Notes: a model not told the origin generated them from the sequence alone. 64,000 nucleotides of DNA from Actinomycetes bacterium (GCA_025934435.1 JAICYB010000012.1:1-64000); one strand, 5' to 3'. Shown: positions 9,741 through 18,110, counted from the first letter of the stretch. Numbers and translations are program-made.

Positions 9741-11432
9741 ATGGACCGTCGCATCCGACAGATCGCCGGACTGATCACCATCCTGCTGCTCGCGGTCACC
9801 GTGAGCGCGGGCTGGGTGCAAGGCGTTCGCTCCGAGCAGATCTCGAGTTTCGAACCGCAAGGTCCGAACGGAACCGCGCGCAACATCTTCCGCATCTTCC
9901 AGGAGTGCCGCTGGCGACGGGGGCCGATCCTGTCGATCGACGGTGAGACGCTCGCCGACACGAAGCGTGTTGCGTCCGGACACCACTGCATCTATCAGCG
10001 GACGTACCCGTCGGGCGATGTCGCGTCCGGAGTCGTCGGGCAGTGGTCGCTCTATTTCGGCAAGTCGGGACTCGAGGCCGCATACAACAGCGATCTCGTC
10101 GGAGGACCGGCACCGGCGAAGTCGATCGCCGATCTGTTCCGCGCGCGTCCGCGGATCGGCAACACCGTCGTCTCGACGATCGACACCCGGCTGCAGAAGG
10201 CGGCCGTCGACGCGCTCTCCGGGCGCCGCGGCGGCGTCGTTGCGATGAATCCGAAGACGGGTGCGGTGCTCGTGGCGGCGTCCGTTCCGTCCTACGACCC
10301 GAACCCGCTCGCGTCGAACGACCGCAGCACCGCGCAGGACGCCGAGTGCAAGCTCGGCGTCGGCGACGAGCTCGATGCGAAGGGTGATCTCAAGAAGGGA
10401 ACCGACGGGAAGCCGATCCCCTGTGTGAACCCGCAGAACCCGCTCTTGCCGGTCGCGCTCGACGCGAAGCGTCCGCCGGGCTCGGCGTTCAAAGTCGTCA
10501 CCGCCGCGGCCGCGCTGGACTCGGGCAAGTTCACACCGGATACCGGCACGGGTTTCGGCGGTTCGTACCTGCCGCCCGGCGAGATCCCGCAGAACGCGAT
10601 CCACAACTTCGGCGGCGAGATATGCGGCGGTTCGCTCGCGGAAGCGCTGAAGGTTTCCTGCAACACGTCGTTCGCGCGCGTCGCGGTGACGATCGGCGCC
10701 GACCAGCTCTACTCGACGGCGGCGGCGATGGGGCTCGACCAGAGCCAGGGCAAAGGGTCACCTTTCATCGGCTGCGATGGTCCGTCCCTTTCGGATATCG
10801 GAACGACGTTCGGAGGGTGCCTGCCGCGTGAGATCACGCGATTCGATTCGAGCGGGAAGAAGTCCGGAAGCGAAAAGCTCATGACGCCGGCCTTCCTCGG
10901 TCGTGCCGGATTCGGCCAGTGGGTCGTCGAGACCTCGCCGTTCGGCATGGCCGTCGTCGCCGCCACCGTCGCGAACGGTGGGTTCGTCCCGCGTCCGCGT
11001 TTCGCCGACCGCATCATCGATCCGACGGGCGCGACGGTGCGCGACATCCGGACGGGCATCGGCGCGTCGGCGATCTCACCGCAGGCCGCCGGCGAACTCG
11101 CACAGATGATGCGAGGAGTCGTCACCGGCGGGACCGCGGCGGGTGCGTTCGGCGGCTTCCCCATCCCTGTCGCCGGCAAGACGGGAACGGCGCAGGCTCC
11201 GTCGTGCTCGCCGGACGAAGTGCAGATCTTCGGTCCGGGCTGCGGTCAGTTCGCGCATGCTTGGTTCATCTGTTTCGCACCGGTGCAAGACCCGACGATC
11301 GCCGTCGCCGTGCTCGTTGAGCGCGGGGGTCTGCTCAGCAATGCGACCGGCGGCCAGGTCGCGGCGCCGATCGCGCGTAAGGTCCTCGAGAAATACTTCG
11401 AGCTCTACCCGACGGCCGGGAGCGCGAAGTGA
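9741..11432 (+). CDS. pbpA: Class B penicillin-binding protein, transpeptidase
   Basis: Peptidoglycan transpeptidase, partner of the adjacent RodA. It has an N-terminal membrane anchor (residues ~7-26), a PBP-dimerisation-type region, and a transpeptidase domain with catalytic S248 in PPGSAFK, the SxN motif S306-C-N, and KTG in AGKTGTAQ. It is 563 residues, somewhat longer than mycobacterial PbpA (491). Extra Cys residues occur (for example in ECRWRR, SGHHCIYQ, AECKLG, GGEICGGS and GPGCGQF), which could form disulfides outside the cell. The stop overlaps the GTG start of pknB. Confidence 0.94.
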   Translation: MDRRIRQIAGLITILLLAVTVSAGWVQGVRSEQISSFEPQGPNGTARNIFRIFQECRWRRGPILSIDGETLADTKRVASGHHCIYQRTYPSGDVASGVVGQWSLYFGKSGLEAAYNSDLVGGPAPAKSIADLFRARPRIGNTVVSTIDTRLQKAAVDALSGRRGGVVAMNPKTGAVLVAASVPSYDPNPLASNDRSTAQDAECKLGVGDELDAKGDLKKGTDGKPIPCVNPQNPLLPVALDAKRPPGSAFKVVTAAAALDSGKFTPDTGTGFGGSYLPPGEIPQNAIHNFGGEICGGSLAEALKVSCNTSFARVAVTIGADQLYSTAAAMGLDQSQGKGSPFIGCDGPSLSDIGTTFGGCLPREITRFDSSGKKSGSEKLMTPAFLGRAGFGQWVVETSPFGMAVVAATVANGGFVPRPRFADRIIDPTGATVRDIRTGIGASAISPQAAGELAQMMRGVVTGGTAAGAFGGFPIPVAGKTGTAQAPSCSPDEVQIFGPGCGQFAHAWFICFAPVQDPTIAVAVLVERGGLLSNATGGQVAAPIARKVLEKYFELYPTAGSAK

Positions 11433-13309
11433 GCCGGAATCCGCCGCGGCGCGTCGTGCGACGTCCGGTCGGACGAAGCAGCCGCCGCGTGCCGCAGCTT
11501 CTCGCACGCCGCTACGAGATCATCCGTCGCGTCGGTGTCGGAGGCATGGCGGACGTCTACCTCGCCGAAGACACGCAACTCGGTCGCGAGGTCGCGCTCA
11601 AGATCCTCCACCCGCAGTACGCGGGTGACGATTCGTTCGTCGAACGCTTCCGCCGCGAAGCGTTGTCGGCGGCGAAGCTGCAACACCCGAACATCGTCCA
11701 GATCTACGACTCCGGGCGAGAAGGCGATTTCAACTTCATCGTCATGGAGTACGTCGAGGGTGAATCGCTGAAGGATCACCTCGCGCAGGAAGGTCCGCTC
11801 GAGATCGGCGAGGCCTGCCGCATCGCGCGCGAGGTGCTGACGGCGCTCGCGTACGCACATCGGACGGGTCTCGTCCATCGCGACATCAAGCCGGGGAACA
11901 TCCTGCTGTCGAAGGACGGCAAGGTGCAGGTCACCGACTTCGGCATCGCGCGAGCGGAAGCCGGCAGCACGATGACGCAAACGGGAACGATCCTCGGAAC
12001 CGCGTACTACCTCTCACCCGAACAAGCGCAAGGTCTTCCGCTCGACGGCCGGTCCGATATCTATTCGCTCGGCGTCGTCCTGTACGAGATGCTGACTGGA
12101 CGCCGTCCGTTCGAAGGCGACTCGCCGGTGTCGATCGCGTACAAACACGTGCGCGAGATGCCGAAGCCGCCGACGGCGTACCGCGAGGACGTCCCACGGC
12201 CGCTCGAAGCGATCGTGCTGACGGCACTCACGAAGAAGCCGGAAGACCGTTACAGCTCTGCCGCGTTGATGCGCCGCGACCTCGAAGCGTTCGGTCAGGG
12301 CCGCGAAGTGACGGCGACGATCAAAGGCGTCCCGGCCGTCGCCGAGGACTCGACACAGGTCATCCGCTCCGTCGGATTGCTCGAGCGGCAGGCAACGCGT
12401 CGTCCGGGGTGGCTCGTGGCACTTGCACTCGCGCTTCTGATCGGTGGTCTCGCCGTCGGCACGTGGTCGCTCGTCAATCTGTTCTCGACCGTCGTCGGCA
12501 ACGTATCGATCCCGAAGATCACGTCACGTCAGCCCGAGGTCGCCAACCGGATCCTGCTCGCCGCCGGGCTGCAACCGTCGTTCCAGACACAAGAGTTCAG
12601 CGACTCGGTCCCCGAAGGTCTCGTCACCCGACAAGATCCGCCGCCGGGACGAAGCATCGCCAAGGGCTCGCAAGTGAAGTACTGGGTCTCGAACGGGCGG
12701 CAGATCGTGACCGTCCCGAGCATCGTCGGGCTTTCTCTCGACGACGCGGCGAACCGCTTATCGCAAGCGGGTCTCACGGTCGGGAACCGAACCGGTCAGT
12801 TCAGCGATCAAACGCCGGGAACCGTCTTGCAACAGAACCCCGACGCCGGACGGCAAGCCCGCAAAGGTGACAACGTCGACGTCACGGTTTCGCAAGGCCA
12901 GCAGAAAGCCGTCGTCCCCGACGTCGTCGGGCAGGACGAAGCCGACGCGGCCGCGACGCTCGCGAACGCGGGATTCCGCGTGAACCGCATCCGGGAAGCC
13001 CATCCCGGCGTGAACAAGGGTGTCGTGTTCGATCAGGATCCGAAGGCGAACTCCCAGGCGCCGTCCGGCTCGGTCGTCGACATCTTCATCTCGCAAGGTT
13101 CCGAGCAGTTCTCCATGCCGAACGAGATCGGCAAGACGTCGGCGGACGCGACGGCGGATCTCGAGAGCATGGGCCTCAACGTGACGCAGGAACCGCAGTT
13201 CACGTTCGACAACTCCCAGGTCGGGAAAGTCGTCGATCAGACGCCGGAGCCGGGAAACACCGTCTCGCGCGGCGACACCGTCACGATCTTCGTCGGTTCG
13301 AACTCGTAG
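11429..13309 (+). CDS. pknB: PknB, PASTA-domain Ser/Thr protein kinase
   Basis: Membrane kinase that senses peptidoglycan fragments and controls growth and division. The kinase domain (residues ~28-290) has an intact glycine loop GVGGMADVY, K58 in VALKIL, HRDIKPGN (150-157), DFG (170-172) and an activation loop with several Thr (STMTQTGTILGT). One transmembrane helix spans ~327-349, and four PASTA repeats fill 360-626 (each with a DP/TPxxG-type end such as TRQDPPPG, LQQNPDAG, FDQDPKAN, VDQTPEPG). The second mycobacterial kinase of this operon, pknA, is absent. GTG start overlaps the pbpA stop. Confidence 0.97.
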   Translation: MSRNPPRRVVRRPVGRSSRRVPQLLARRYEIIRRVGVGGMADVYLAEDTQLGREVALKILHPQYAGDDSFVERFRREALSAAKLQHPNIVQIYDSGREGDFNFIVMEYVEGESLKDHLAQEGPLEIGEACRIAREVLTALAYAHRTGLVHRDIKPGNILLSKDGKVQVTDFGIARAEAGSTMTQTGTILGTAYYLSPEQAQGLPLDGRSDIYSLGVVLYEMLTGRRPFEGDSPVSIAYKHVREMPKPPTAYREDVPRPLEAIVLTALTKKPEDRYSSAALMRRDLEAFGQGREVTATIKGVPAVAEDSTQVIRSVGLLERQATRRPGWLVALALALLIGGLAVGTWSLVNLFSTVVGNVSIPKITSRQPEVANRILLAAGLQPSFQTQEFSDSVPEGLVTRQDPPPGRSIAKGSQVKYWVSNGRQIVTVPSIVGLSLDDAANRLSQAGLTVGNRTGQFSDQTPGTVLQQNPDAGRQARKGDNVDVTVSQGQQKAVVPDVVGQDEADAAATLANAGFRVNRIREAHPGVNKGVVFDQDPKANSQAPSGSVVDIFISQGSEQFSMPNEIGKTSADATADLESMGLNVTQEPQFTFDNSQVGKVVDQTPEPGNTVSRGDTVTIFVGSNS

Positions 13310-13323
13310 AGGAAGTTCGCGAG

Positions 13324-14187
13324 CTACGCGCCGGCGCCTTCGAAGACATCGCGTTCGTGGAGCCCGTGTGCCGGCGTCGGGGACACCAGCACGTAATGCT
13401 CCGTGCCGAGTGCGGGCACGAGGTAGTCCTCGGGGATGTCGAGGAACATAGCCGTCGTCCCGCGCTGCGTCCGGTGCGCGGCGAGCGCTCTCACCTTCCG
13501 GTCGACGTAGGTCGAAGCATCGATCCAGGTCGTGACGAGTGCGTCGTCCGTTGCAAGGCTTTCGATCTCCTCTTCTCTGAACGCGTCGTCGGGGTTGATG
13601 CCGAGTTCCGCCGCCCACTCGCGAGCCGTCGCGAAGAACGAACGCGCGACCGCCGTGTAGTAGGTCTTCGCAACCTCGTGCCGGGGGCCGAGCTCGGGCG
13701 CAAATGTTTCGTCCGCCGCGCGACGGATCGCTTCGAGCGCGACATCGTGCGCGCGGATGTGATCCGGGTGTCCGTAGAAACCGTTCTCGTTGTAGGTCAC
13801 GAGCACCTGCGGACGAACCTCCCGGATGATCGACACGACCTCCCGGACGGGACCGTCCATGTCCTGATTGACGAACGATCGCGGATCGGCGTTGGCATCG
13901 GTACCGGCCATCCCGGAGTCGCGGTAGCCGAGCATCCGCAGATCGATATCGCCGAGATGCGAGAGGGCTTCGCGTAACTCGCCCCGGCGGACGTCACCGA
14001 GCCGAGCGGTGATCTCCTCGACCGTTCCGAGCTCGGGGACCTCCGCGACTTCGCCGAGCTCGCCGTTCGTGCAGGTGACGAGGACGACGTGGGCGCCTTC
14101 GGCGGCGCATTTCGCGATGAGACCGCCGGTGGCGAGCGACTCGTCGTCGGGATGCGCGTGGACGAGCATCAGGCAACGCGAATCCAT
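13324..14187 (-). CDS. mshB: MshB-type GlcNAc-Ins deacetylase (mycothiol biosynthesis)
   Basis: Zinc-dependent LmbE/PIG-L deacetylase that removes acetate from GlcNAc-inositol in mycothiol biosynthesis. The zinc motif AHPDDES and the second ligand motif GHPDHIRAHD are present. The opening VHAHPDDESLATGGLIA resembles MshB more than the conjugate amidase Mca, whose equivalent region usually reads ESSKGA. Length is 287 residues. The gene converges with pknB (14 bases apart) and is divergent from crgA. Mca is the main alternative. Together with ino1 at 58.8-59.8 kb it points to mycothiol production. Confidence 0.82.
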   Translation of the reverse strand: MDSRCLMLVHAHPDDESLATGGLIAKCAAEGAHVVLVTCTNGELGEVAEVPELGTVEEITARLGDVRRGELREALSHLGDIDLRMLGYRDSGMAGTDANADPRSFVNQDMDGPVREVVSIIREVRPQVLVTYNENGFYGHPDHIRAHDVALEAIRRAADETFAPELGPRHEVAKTYYTAVARSFFATAREWAAELGINPDDAFREEEIESLATDDALVTTWIDASTYVDRKVRALAAHRTQRGTTAMFLDIPEDYLVPALGTEHYVLVSPTPAHGLHERDVFEGAGA

Positions 14188-14217
14188 GGGTCCGGGAGCG
14201 TATCATCGCTTCCCGAG

Positions 14218-14460
14218 ATGCCCGTTTCGAGATCGAAGCGCAAGCGGGACGGCCGCCGTCCGAAACCGCCGGCGGTCGTCACCAAGCCGAAGCGTCGCCG
14301 GACGCCGCGCTACGTGCCGATCGTGTTCTTCGCGGCCAGTGGCATCGGCGTCGTCCTCATCCTGCTGACGTACATCTTCTGGAACGGCCGTCCGCTCACC
14401 TTGTTCACCGGTCTGGGGCTGATCGGCCTCGCGTTCGCCGTATCGACGCAGTGGTATTGA
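14218..14460 (+). CDS. crgA: CrgA cell-division protein
   Basis: Small septal membrane protein that links FtsZ-ring components and peptidoglycan synthases in Actinobacteria. The 80 residues comprise a basic N-terminus (SRSKRKRDGRRPK) and two transmembrane helices (PIVFFAASGIGVVLILLTY, and LTLFTGLGLIGLAFAVST) ending in the typical W residue region TQWY. ATG 14218 is chosen because upstream codons belong to the divergent mshB gene. The location beside the pknB operon matches M. tuberculosis Rv0011c. Confidence 0.85.
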   Translation: MPVSRSKRKRDGRRPKPPAVVTKPKRRRTPRYVPIVFFAASGIGVVLILLTYIFWNGRPLTLFTGLGLIGLAFAVSTQWY

Positions 14461-14470
14461 GCTGACGTAC

Positions 14471-14485
14471 TACCCCGCCGGGGTA
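14471..14485. promoter_or_regulatory. CsoR-type operator
   Basis: The palindrome TACCCCGCCGGGGTA lies 10 bases upstream of the csoR start and overlaps a TATAAA (14484-14489). It has the TACCC/GGGTA arms with G/C-rich centre of known copper-responsive CsoR operators, so binding would block transcription of csoR itself. Confidence 0.7.
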
Positions 14486-14494
14486 TAAAGGGGG

Positions 14495-14776
14495 GTGCCG
14501 TATCCCTACGCGTCGGACCGCGACGAGATCCTGTCTCGGCTCCGCAAGATCGAAGGACAGGTCCGCGGCATCCAACGGATGGTCTCCGAGGACGCGTACT
14601 GCGTCGACGTCCTCACGCAGATCTCGGCCGTGGTCTCGGGTGTCGAGAAGGTCGCGTTGCGGCTCCTGCGGGAGCACATGAAGGGGTGCGTGGCGGATGC
14701 CGTCCGCTCGTCGGACGAGGGGGCCGAGAAGATCGACGAGGTCCTGAAGGTCGTCGAGCGGTTCCTACAAACCTGA
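14495..14776 (+). CDS. csoR: CsoR-family copper(I)-sensing repressor
   Basis: All-helical DUF156/CsoR repressor of 93 residues. The three Cu(I) ligands fall at C36, H61 and C65 (motifs AYCVDVL, REHMKGC), the same spacing as in M. tuberculosis CsoR, which separates it from formaldehyde (FrmR) and persulfide (CstR) sensors. The GTG start is only 5 bases after a TATAAA -10 box, so the mRNA is probably leaderless. No copper ATPase or chaperone is adjacent, so it may act on a remote regulon as well as on itself. Confidence 0.88.
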   Translation: MPYPYASDRDEILSRLRKIEGQVRGIQRMVSEDAYCVDVLTQISAVVSGVEKVALRLLREHMKGCVADAVRSSDEGAEKIDEVLKVVERFLQT

Positions 14777-14893
14777 AATTCCACGTCTGTGGTTCGTCCC
14801 CAAAGTTTCCACAACCTGGGGAAAACCACTCGAACGCACAGCTCAGCGCGTTGCGGCCGGTCCCAGGCCGGCCCGGAGGCGTAGCCTTGAGGC

Positions 14894-15136
14894 ATGCCCG
14901 TGTACGAGTACCGCTGCGCGTCCTGCTCGCACGAGGTCGAGAGCATCGTCCTGCCGGGTGAGGAAGCACCGGAGATCTGTCCGGAGTGCGGCGGCGAGCT
15001 CGTCCGCCGGTGGAGCCGCGTCGGCGTGCAGCTCGTCGGCTGGGGCTTCGCCCGCAACGACTCGATGCTCCCCGACGACGGCAAACGCCGCCCCTTCAAG
15101 CAGATCAGGGACAAAGCCGGCGAGCTTTTCGACTGA
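14894..15136 (+). CDS. FmdB-family zinc-ribbon protein
   Basis: Small putative regulatory protein of 80 residues. An N-terminal zinc ribbon is visible with C8, C11, C29 and C32 (YEYRCASCSHEVE, EICPECGGELVRRW), followed by a charged tail. The family often sits near amidase or metabolic genes but its function is unproven. A -10-like TAGCCT ends 6 bases before the ATG, so it is likely leaderless. Confidence 0.85.
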   Translation: MPVYEYRCASCSHEVESIVLPGEEAPEICPECGGELVRRWSRVGVQLVGWGFARNDSMLPDDGKRRPFKQIRDKAGELFD

Positions 15137-15210
15137 CTAGGCACTGCTGACCAGCGGGTGTAGCGCGCCCGACGCAGTGCATCCGCTCCGCGAGGTGTCG
15201 ACTCGCCCCT

Positions 15211-15858
15211 ATGCGGAGGATGATCGTGGTCGTCGTATCGGCTTTGGTCCTGGCGACGGGCCTCCATGCCTCCGCCACCACCTACAACACGGCGGACGAA
15301 GCTCGCGTCGAGTCGCTCACGAACGCGACGAGAGCTCGCGTCGGTTCGAAGCCTCTCGCCCACATGCCGGGCCTGCAGGACATGGCGAGGGCCCAAGCGG
15401 TCCGGATGGCGCAGCGGGGCGACATCTACCACAACCCGAATCTGTCGGCGGACATCACGGCCCTCGGGGTGAACTGGCAGATGGTCGGCGAGAACGTCGG
15501 GATGGGCCCGACGGTCGATCTCGTCTACCAGGCGCTCCTGAAGAGCCCGCACCACTACGAGAACATCACGAGGTCGAACTACACCTCGATCGGCGTCGGC
15601 GAGGTGAACGGCCCCGGTGACCGGGTCTACCTGGTCCAGGTCTTCGCGCAGATCACGCCGTCCGCAAAGAGCGTCGTGGCGCCCGTCCACGTCACGCCCA
15701 AGGCGGCCGCGGTCCACACCGCACCGGTCGCAAAGCCCGTCGTGTCGCGCCCGGCGGCGACGCCGGCCCCGCGGCGTCCGGACCCGAACGCTCTCCTCGG
15801 CGGCCGCGTCTTCACGGCCGACCTGCCGGGCGCCCTGCCGAGCACCGCGCACTTCTAG
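15211..15858 (+). CDS. Secreted CAP/SCP-domain protein
   Basis: Exported protein of 215 residues with a signal peptide (RRMIVVVVSALVLATGLHASA) and a CAP domain at ~30-150. CAP motifs are seen in the helix with NATRARVGSKPLAHMPGL, the histidine-bearing GDIYHNPNLS, and the GENVGMG and HYENI motifs. A Pro/Ala/Val-rich tail (~155-215) probably spans or contacts the wall. Bacterial CAP proteins are of uncertain function. No partner gene is apparent; the flanking genes are fmdB and the repeat protein. Confidence 0.85.
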   Translation: MRRMIVVVVSALVLATGLHASATTYNTADEARVESLTNATRARVGSKPLAHMPGLQDMARAQAVRMAQRGDIYHNPNLSADITALGVNWQMVGENVGMGPTVDLVYQALLKSPHHYENITRSNYTSIGVGEVNGPGDRVYLVQVFAQITPSAKSVVAPVHVTPKAAAVHTAPVAKPVVSRPAATPAPRRPDPNALLGGRVFTADLPGALPSTAHF

Positions 15859-15930
15859 CGCCCCGCCGGCGACCGATCCCCCGGTCGCGGCCCACTTTCT
15901 GAAAAAAAGTCATAGATTCGTCACAAACAC

Positions 15931-15959
15931 TTGCCTTGGGGAGCTGAGGCTGGTAGACA
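15931..15959 (+). promoter_or_regulatory. Sigma70-type promoter of the repeat-protein gene
   Basis: TTGCCT (15931-15936) and TAGACA (15954-15959) are separated by 17 bases, with an A-rich stretch just upstream (15900-15930). Transcription would start near 15966, leaving a leader of about 88 bases before a strong AAAGGAGGTG ribosome site at 16036-16045. Confidence 0.6.
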
Positions 15960-16053
15960 TAGCGAGCGCACCACAGGGGTTGGGAGGCGGCTTTCGGGCC
16001 GGATCACGACCCGGACGGTGCGGATTCTGTCAGGGAAAGGAGGTGCGAACATT

Positions 16054-17187
16054 ATGACGAAAGTATTTCGATGGGCAGTTGTGGCGGCGATCGCTCTCAC
16101 GCCCGCGCTGACCGCTATCACGGCGGCACACGCGGACGTGGCGAACGGTGCGACCTCCACGAATGTTCAAGAAGGCGACAACAAGGCCAGCACCAACCAG
16201 AGCGGCACTTCGAAGTCCGGAGACGCCGTTGCTGGGCAGGTCACTGGCGTCGTTTCATCTGGTACGACTTCCGTGGATGCGACCAACAAGTCGGACCACG
16301 TGGACATCTCGACGGGCGACGCGCGTGGGGCTAACACCTCGAGCGCGTTCGTTGGTCTGAACTCGTCCACGACGACGTCGGTCCTCTCGGCGGACATTTT
16401 GAATGCCGCGCCGACGACCAACCTGCAGGAAGGCGACAACAAGTACGACCTCAACCAGACCCTCACCAGCACGAGCGGTGATGGCGTCGGCGGCGAGGTC
16501 ATCGGTGTTGTTACTTCCGCCGGTGGATCGGCCAGCGTTGTTGCTGCCAACACTTCGACGAATGTCGACATCGACACGGGCGACTCGCGTGCGTTCAACG
16601 ACGCGAGCGCGTTCGTGGGTCTGAACTCGTCGTCCGACACGACCGTTGCGAACCCGTTTGCGGCAGATGTGCTCAACACCGCGACGGGCACCAACGTGCA
16701 GGAGGGCGACAACAAGCTCAACGCCAACCAGACGGCCACTTCGGCGTCCGGTGACGGCGTGGGCGGTCAGGTCCTCGGTGTGGTTTCGGCTGGCGCCGCG
16801 TCTGTCGACGCGACGAACAAGTCGGACACGGTCGACCTCTCGACGGGCGATGCCCGCTCGGGGAACGACTTCTCGGCATTCGTTGGTCTGAACGACGCAA
16901 CCTCGACGGGCGTCGGCGGTCTTGCCGCCGATGTTCTCAACGGCGCGGGAGCGACGAACGTTCAGGAGGGTGACAACAAGAAGGACCTCCTCCAGAACGC
17001 TTCGGCCGCCTCTGGTGACTCCGTTGCCGGTCAGGTCGCGGGCGTTGTGACGTCGGCAGGTGGTTCGGCGGACCTCGTGCTCGCCAACACGTCGACGAAC
17101 TCGGACACGGACTCTGGTGACGGTCGTTTCTTCAACACGGACGACTCCTTCACCGGCCTGAACGTGAGCCCGGGCATCAGCGTCTAG
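16054..17187 (+). CDS. Secreted protein made of four ~85-residue repeats, unknown family
   Basis: I do not recognise this 377-residue protein. After a signal peptide (residues 1-28, cleavage near AAHA-DVA) it is almost wholly four tandem units starting at residues 36, 122, 213 and 301. Each opens with TN(V/L)QEGDNK, continues with an NQ..(S/T)..SGD segment, a GQVxGVVS strand, a (V/I)D..TGD(A/S)R stretch and SAFVGLN, and ends ADVLN. Units 1 and 3 resemble each other (SVDATNKSD) and units 2 and 4 likewise (TSAGGSA..ANTSTN), so a pair was duplicated. There is no cysteine and little charge except Asp. The pattern of regularly spaced N, Q, G and D suggests a beta-solenoid or curli-like assembly, but that is inference. 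It has its own promoter, strong ribosome site and terminator. Confidence 0.8.
   Translation: MTKVFRWAVVAAIALTPALTAITAAHADVANGATSTNVQEGDNKASTNQSGTSKSGDAVAGQVTGVVSSGTTSVDATNKSDHVDISTGDARGANTSSAFVGLNSSTTTSVLSADILNAAPTTNLQEGDNKYDLNQTLTSTSGDGVGGEVIGVVTSAGGSASVVAANTSTNVDIDTGDSRAFNDASAFVGLNSSSDTTVANPFAADVLNTATGTNVQEGDNKLNANQTATSASGDGVGGQVLGVVSAGAASVDATNKSDTVDLSTGDARSGNDFSAFVGLNDATSTGVGGLAADVLNGAGATNVQEGDNKKDLLQNASAASGDSVAGQVAGVVTSAGGSADLVLANTSTNSDTDSGDGRFFNTDDSFTGLNVSPGISV
16159..17184 (+). repeat. Four in-frame coding repeats of 77-91 codons
   Basis: Units cover 16159-16416, 16417-16689, 16690-16953 and 16954-17184. Each begins with a version of ACSAAYSTNCARGARGGYGACAACAAG-type coding for TNxQEGDNK; the DNA differs at many third positions, so the duplication is not recent. 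The fourth unit is shortened and more divergent. Confidence 0.85.
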
Positions 17188-17207
17188 TTGGTAGTTCCGC
17201 TTTCGGG

Positions 17208-17231
17208 AAAGGGCCCCTCAGGGGGCCCTTT
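17208..17231 (+). terminator. Rho-independent terminator of the repeat-protein gene
   Basis: A perfect 10-bp stem AAAGGGCCCC/GGGGCCCTTT with a TCAG loop begins 20 bases after the stop codon and is followed by a pyrimidine-rich CTCTTTCTC. Confidence 0.88.
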
Positions 17232-17384
17232 CTCTTTCTCCGGATCGTCGGTGACTAGTCCGCGTTGACCTGCGGCCTGGTCCCCCGGCGTCATCGCTCC
17301 CGACCCTCAAATGCCGTTTGATGCAGCAGGAGAGGGAAACAGGCGGCGCCGGAGGGCGCTTCCTGGGTCGACAGGAGGAGCGCC

Positions 17385-18041
17385 ATGCAGATGGAAGCGG
17401 AGAACCAGAACCACCAGCCGGTCAACCGCAACGAAGCGTTGGTCGAGTGGTACCCGATGGTCGAGCGCATCGCCCACCGAGCCGCCGTCACGTACGGGCT
17501 CCCGGCGAGCGTCGACGCGTCGGATCTCGTTTCGTGTGGTGTCCTCGGCCTGGCCGAAGCGTGGGACCGCTACGACCCCGAGCGCGGCGTCGCGTTCGAA
17601 GCCTTCGCGATCCCGCGGATCAAGGGCGCCGTCATCGACGCCATCCGCGCCGCGGACTGGGTGCCCCGGAAGGCCCGCCAGCGCGCACGCGAGACGGGCG
17701 AGCAGCTCGCGGTCCTCGTGAGCATGGACGAAGACCGCTCCACCGACTCGAGCGACCGCATCCCGGCGGCAGAACGCCTCGCCGACCACGGCGCGCCCGA
17801 GCCCGGCTCCGCGCTCATGGAGAGCGAGGACAAGCGCGAGCTCATGGGAACGCTCAACCGCCTTCCCGAGCGCGAGCGCATGATCGTGACGCTCCACTAC
17901 TTCGAAGGAGTTCCGCTGCAGGAGATCGCACGCTCGCTCGGCGTCACCGAGTCACGCGTGTCGCAGCTCCACACGCGGGCGCTCCGCATGATGCGCGACG
18001 GCATCGAAGCCGGCGACGTCGGCGTCGCAACCGCTGCGTAA
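17385..18041 (+). CDS. FliA/WhiG-like (sigma28 family) RNA polymerase sigma factor
   Basis: Alternative sigma factor of 218 residues. Region 2 is visible at ~20-95 (EWYPMVERIAHRAAV, DLVSCGVLGLAEAWDRYDP, AIPRIKGAVIDAIRAADWVP) and region 4 at ~150-205 (LPERERMIVTLHYFEGVPLQEIA as two halves, then the helix-turn-helix SLGVTESRVSQLHTRA). Region 3 is reduced to the typical RKARQRARE stretch. A strong ribosome site (AGGAGG) sits 6 bases before ATG 17385. No flagellar or chemotaxis gene is in the window, so a WhiG-like developmental or surface role is possible. It lies alone between two terminators, next to the repeat protein. Confidence 0.9.
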   Translation: MQMEAENQNHQPVNRNEALVEWYPMVERIAHRAAVTYGLPASVDASDLVSCGVLGLAEAWDRYDPERGVAFEAFAIPRIKGAVIDAIRAADWVPRKARQRARETGEQLAVLVSMDEDRSTDSSDRIPAAERLADHGAPEPGSALMESEDKRELMGTLNRLPERERMIVTLHYFEGVPLQEIARSLGVTESRVSQLHTRALRMMRDGIEAGDVGVATAA

Positions 18042-18060
18042 CACTGAACGCGATCCTCGT

Positions 18061-18087
18061 GGGGCCCGGGACATCGTCCCGGGCCCC
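18061..18087 (+). terminator. Terminator after the sigma-factor gene
   Basis: An 11-bp perfect stem GGGGCCCGGGA/TCCCGGGCCCC with loop CATCG, 20 bases after the stop codon. The tail CCTCATTTGGG is only weakly T-rich. Confidence 0.75.
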
Positions 18088-18110
18088 CTCATTTGGGACA
18101 CTTGCGTCCT

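Noticed and set aside
15960..16053. Possible riboswitch (c-di-GMP or c-di-AMP type) in the repeat-protein leader
   Set aside because: The conserved GGGCAAA/ACGCAAAG or ydaO-type core sequences are not present; only weak short pairings are seen.
16159..17184. CRISPR-like spaced repeats
   Set aside because: The repeats are long, coding, in frame and divergent at third positions, with no spacers.
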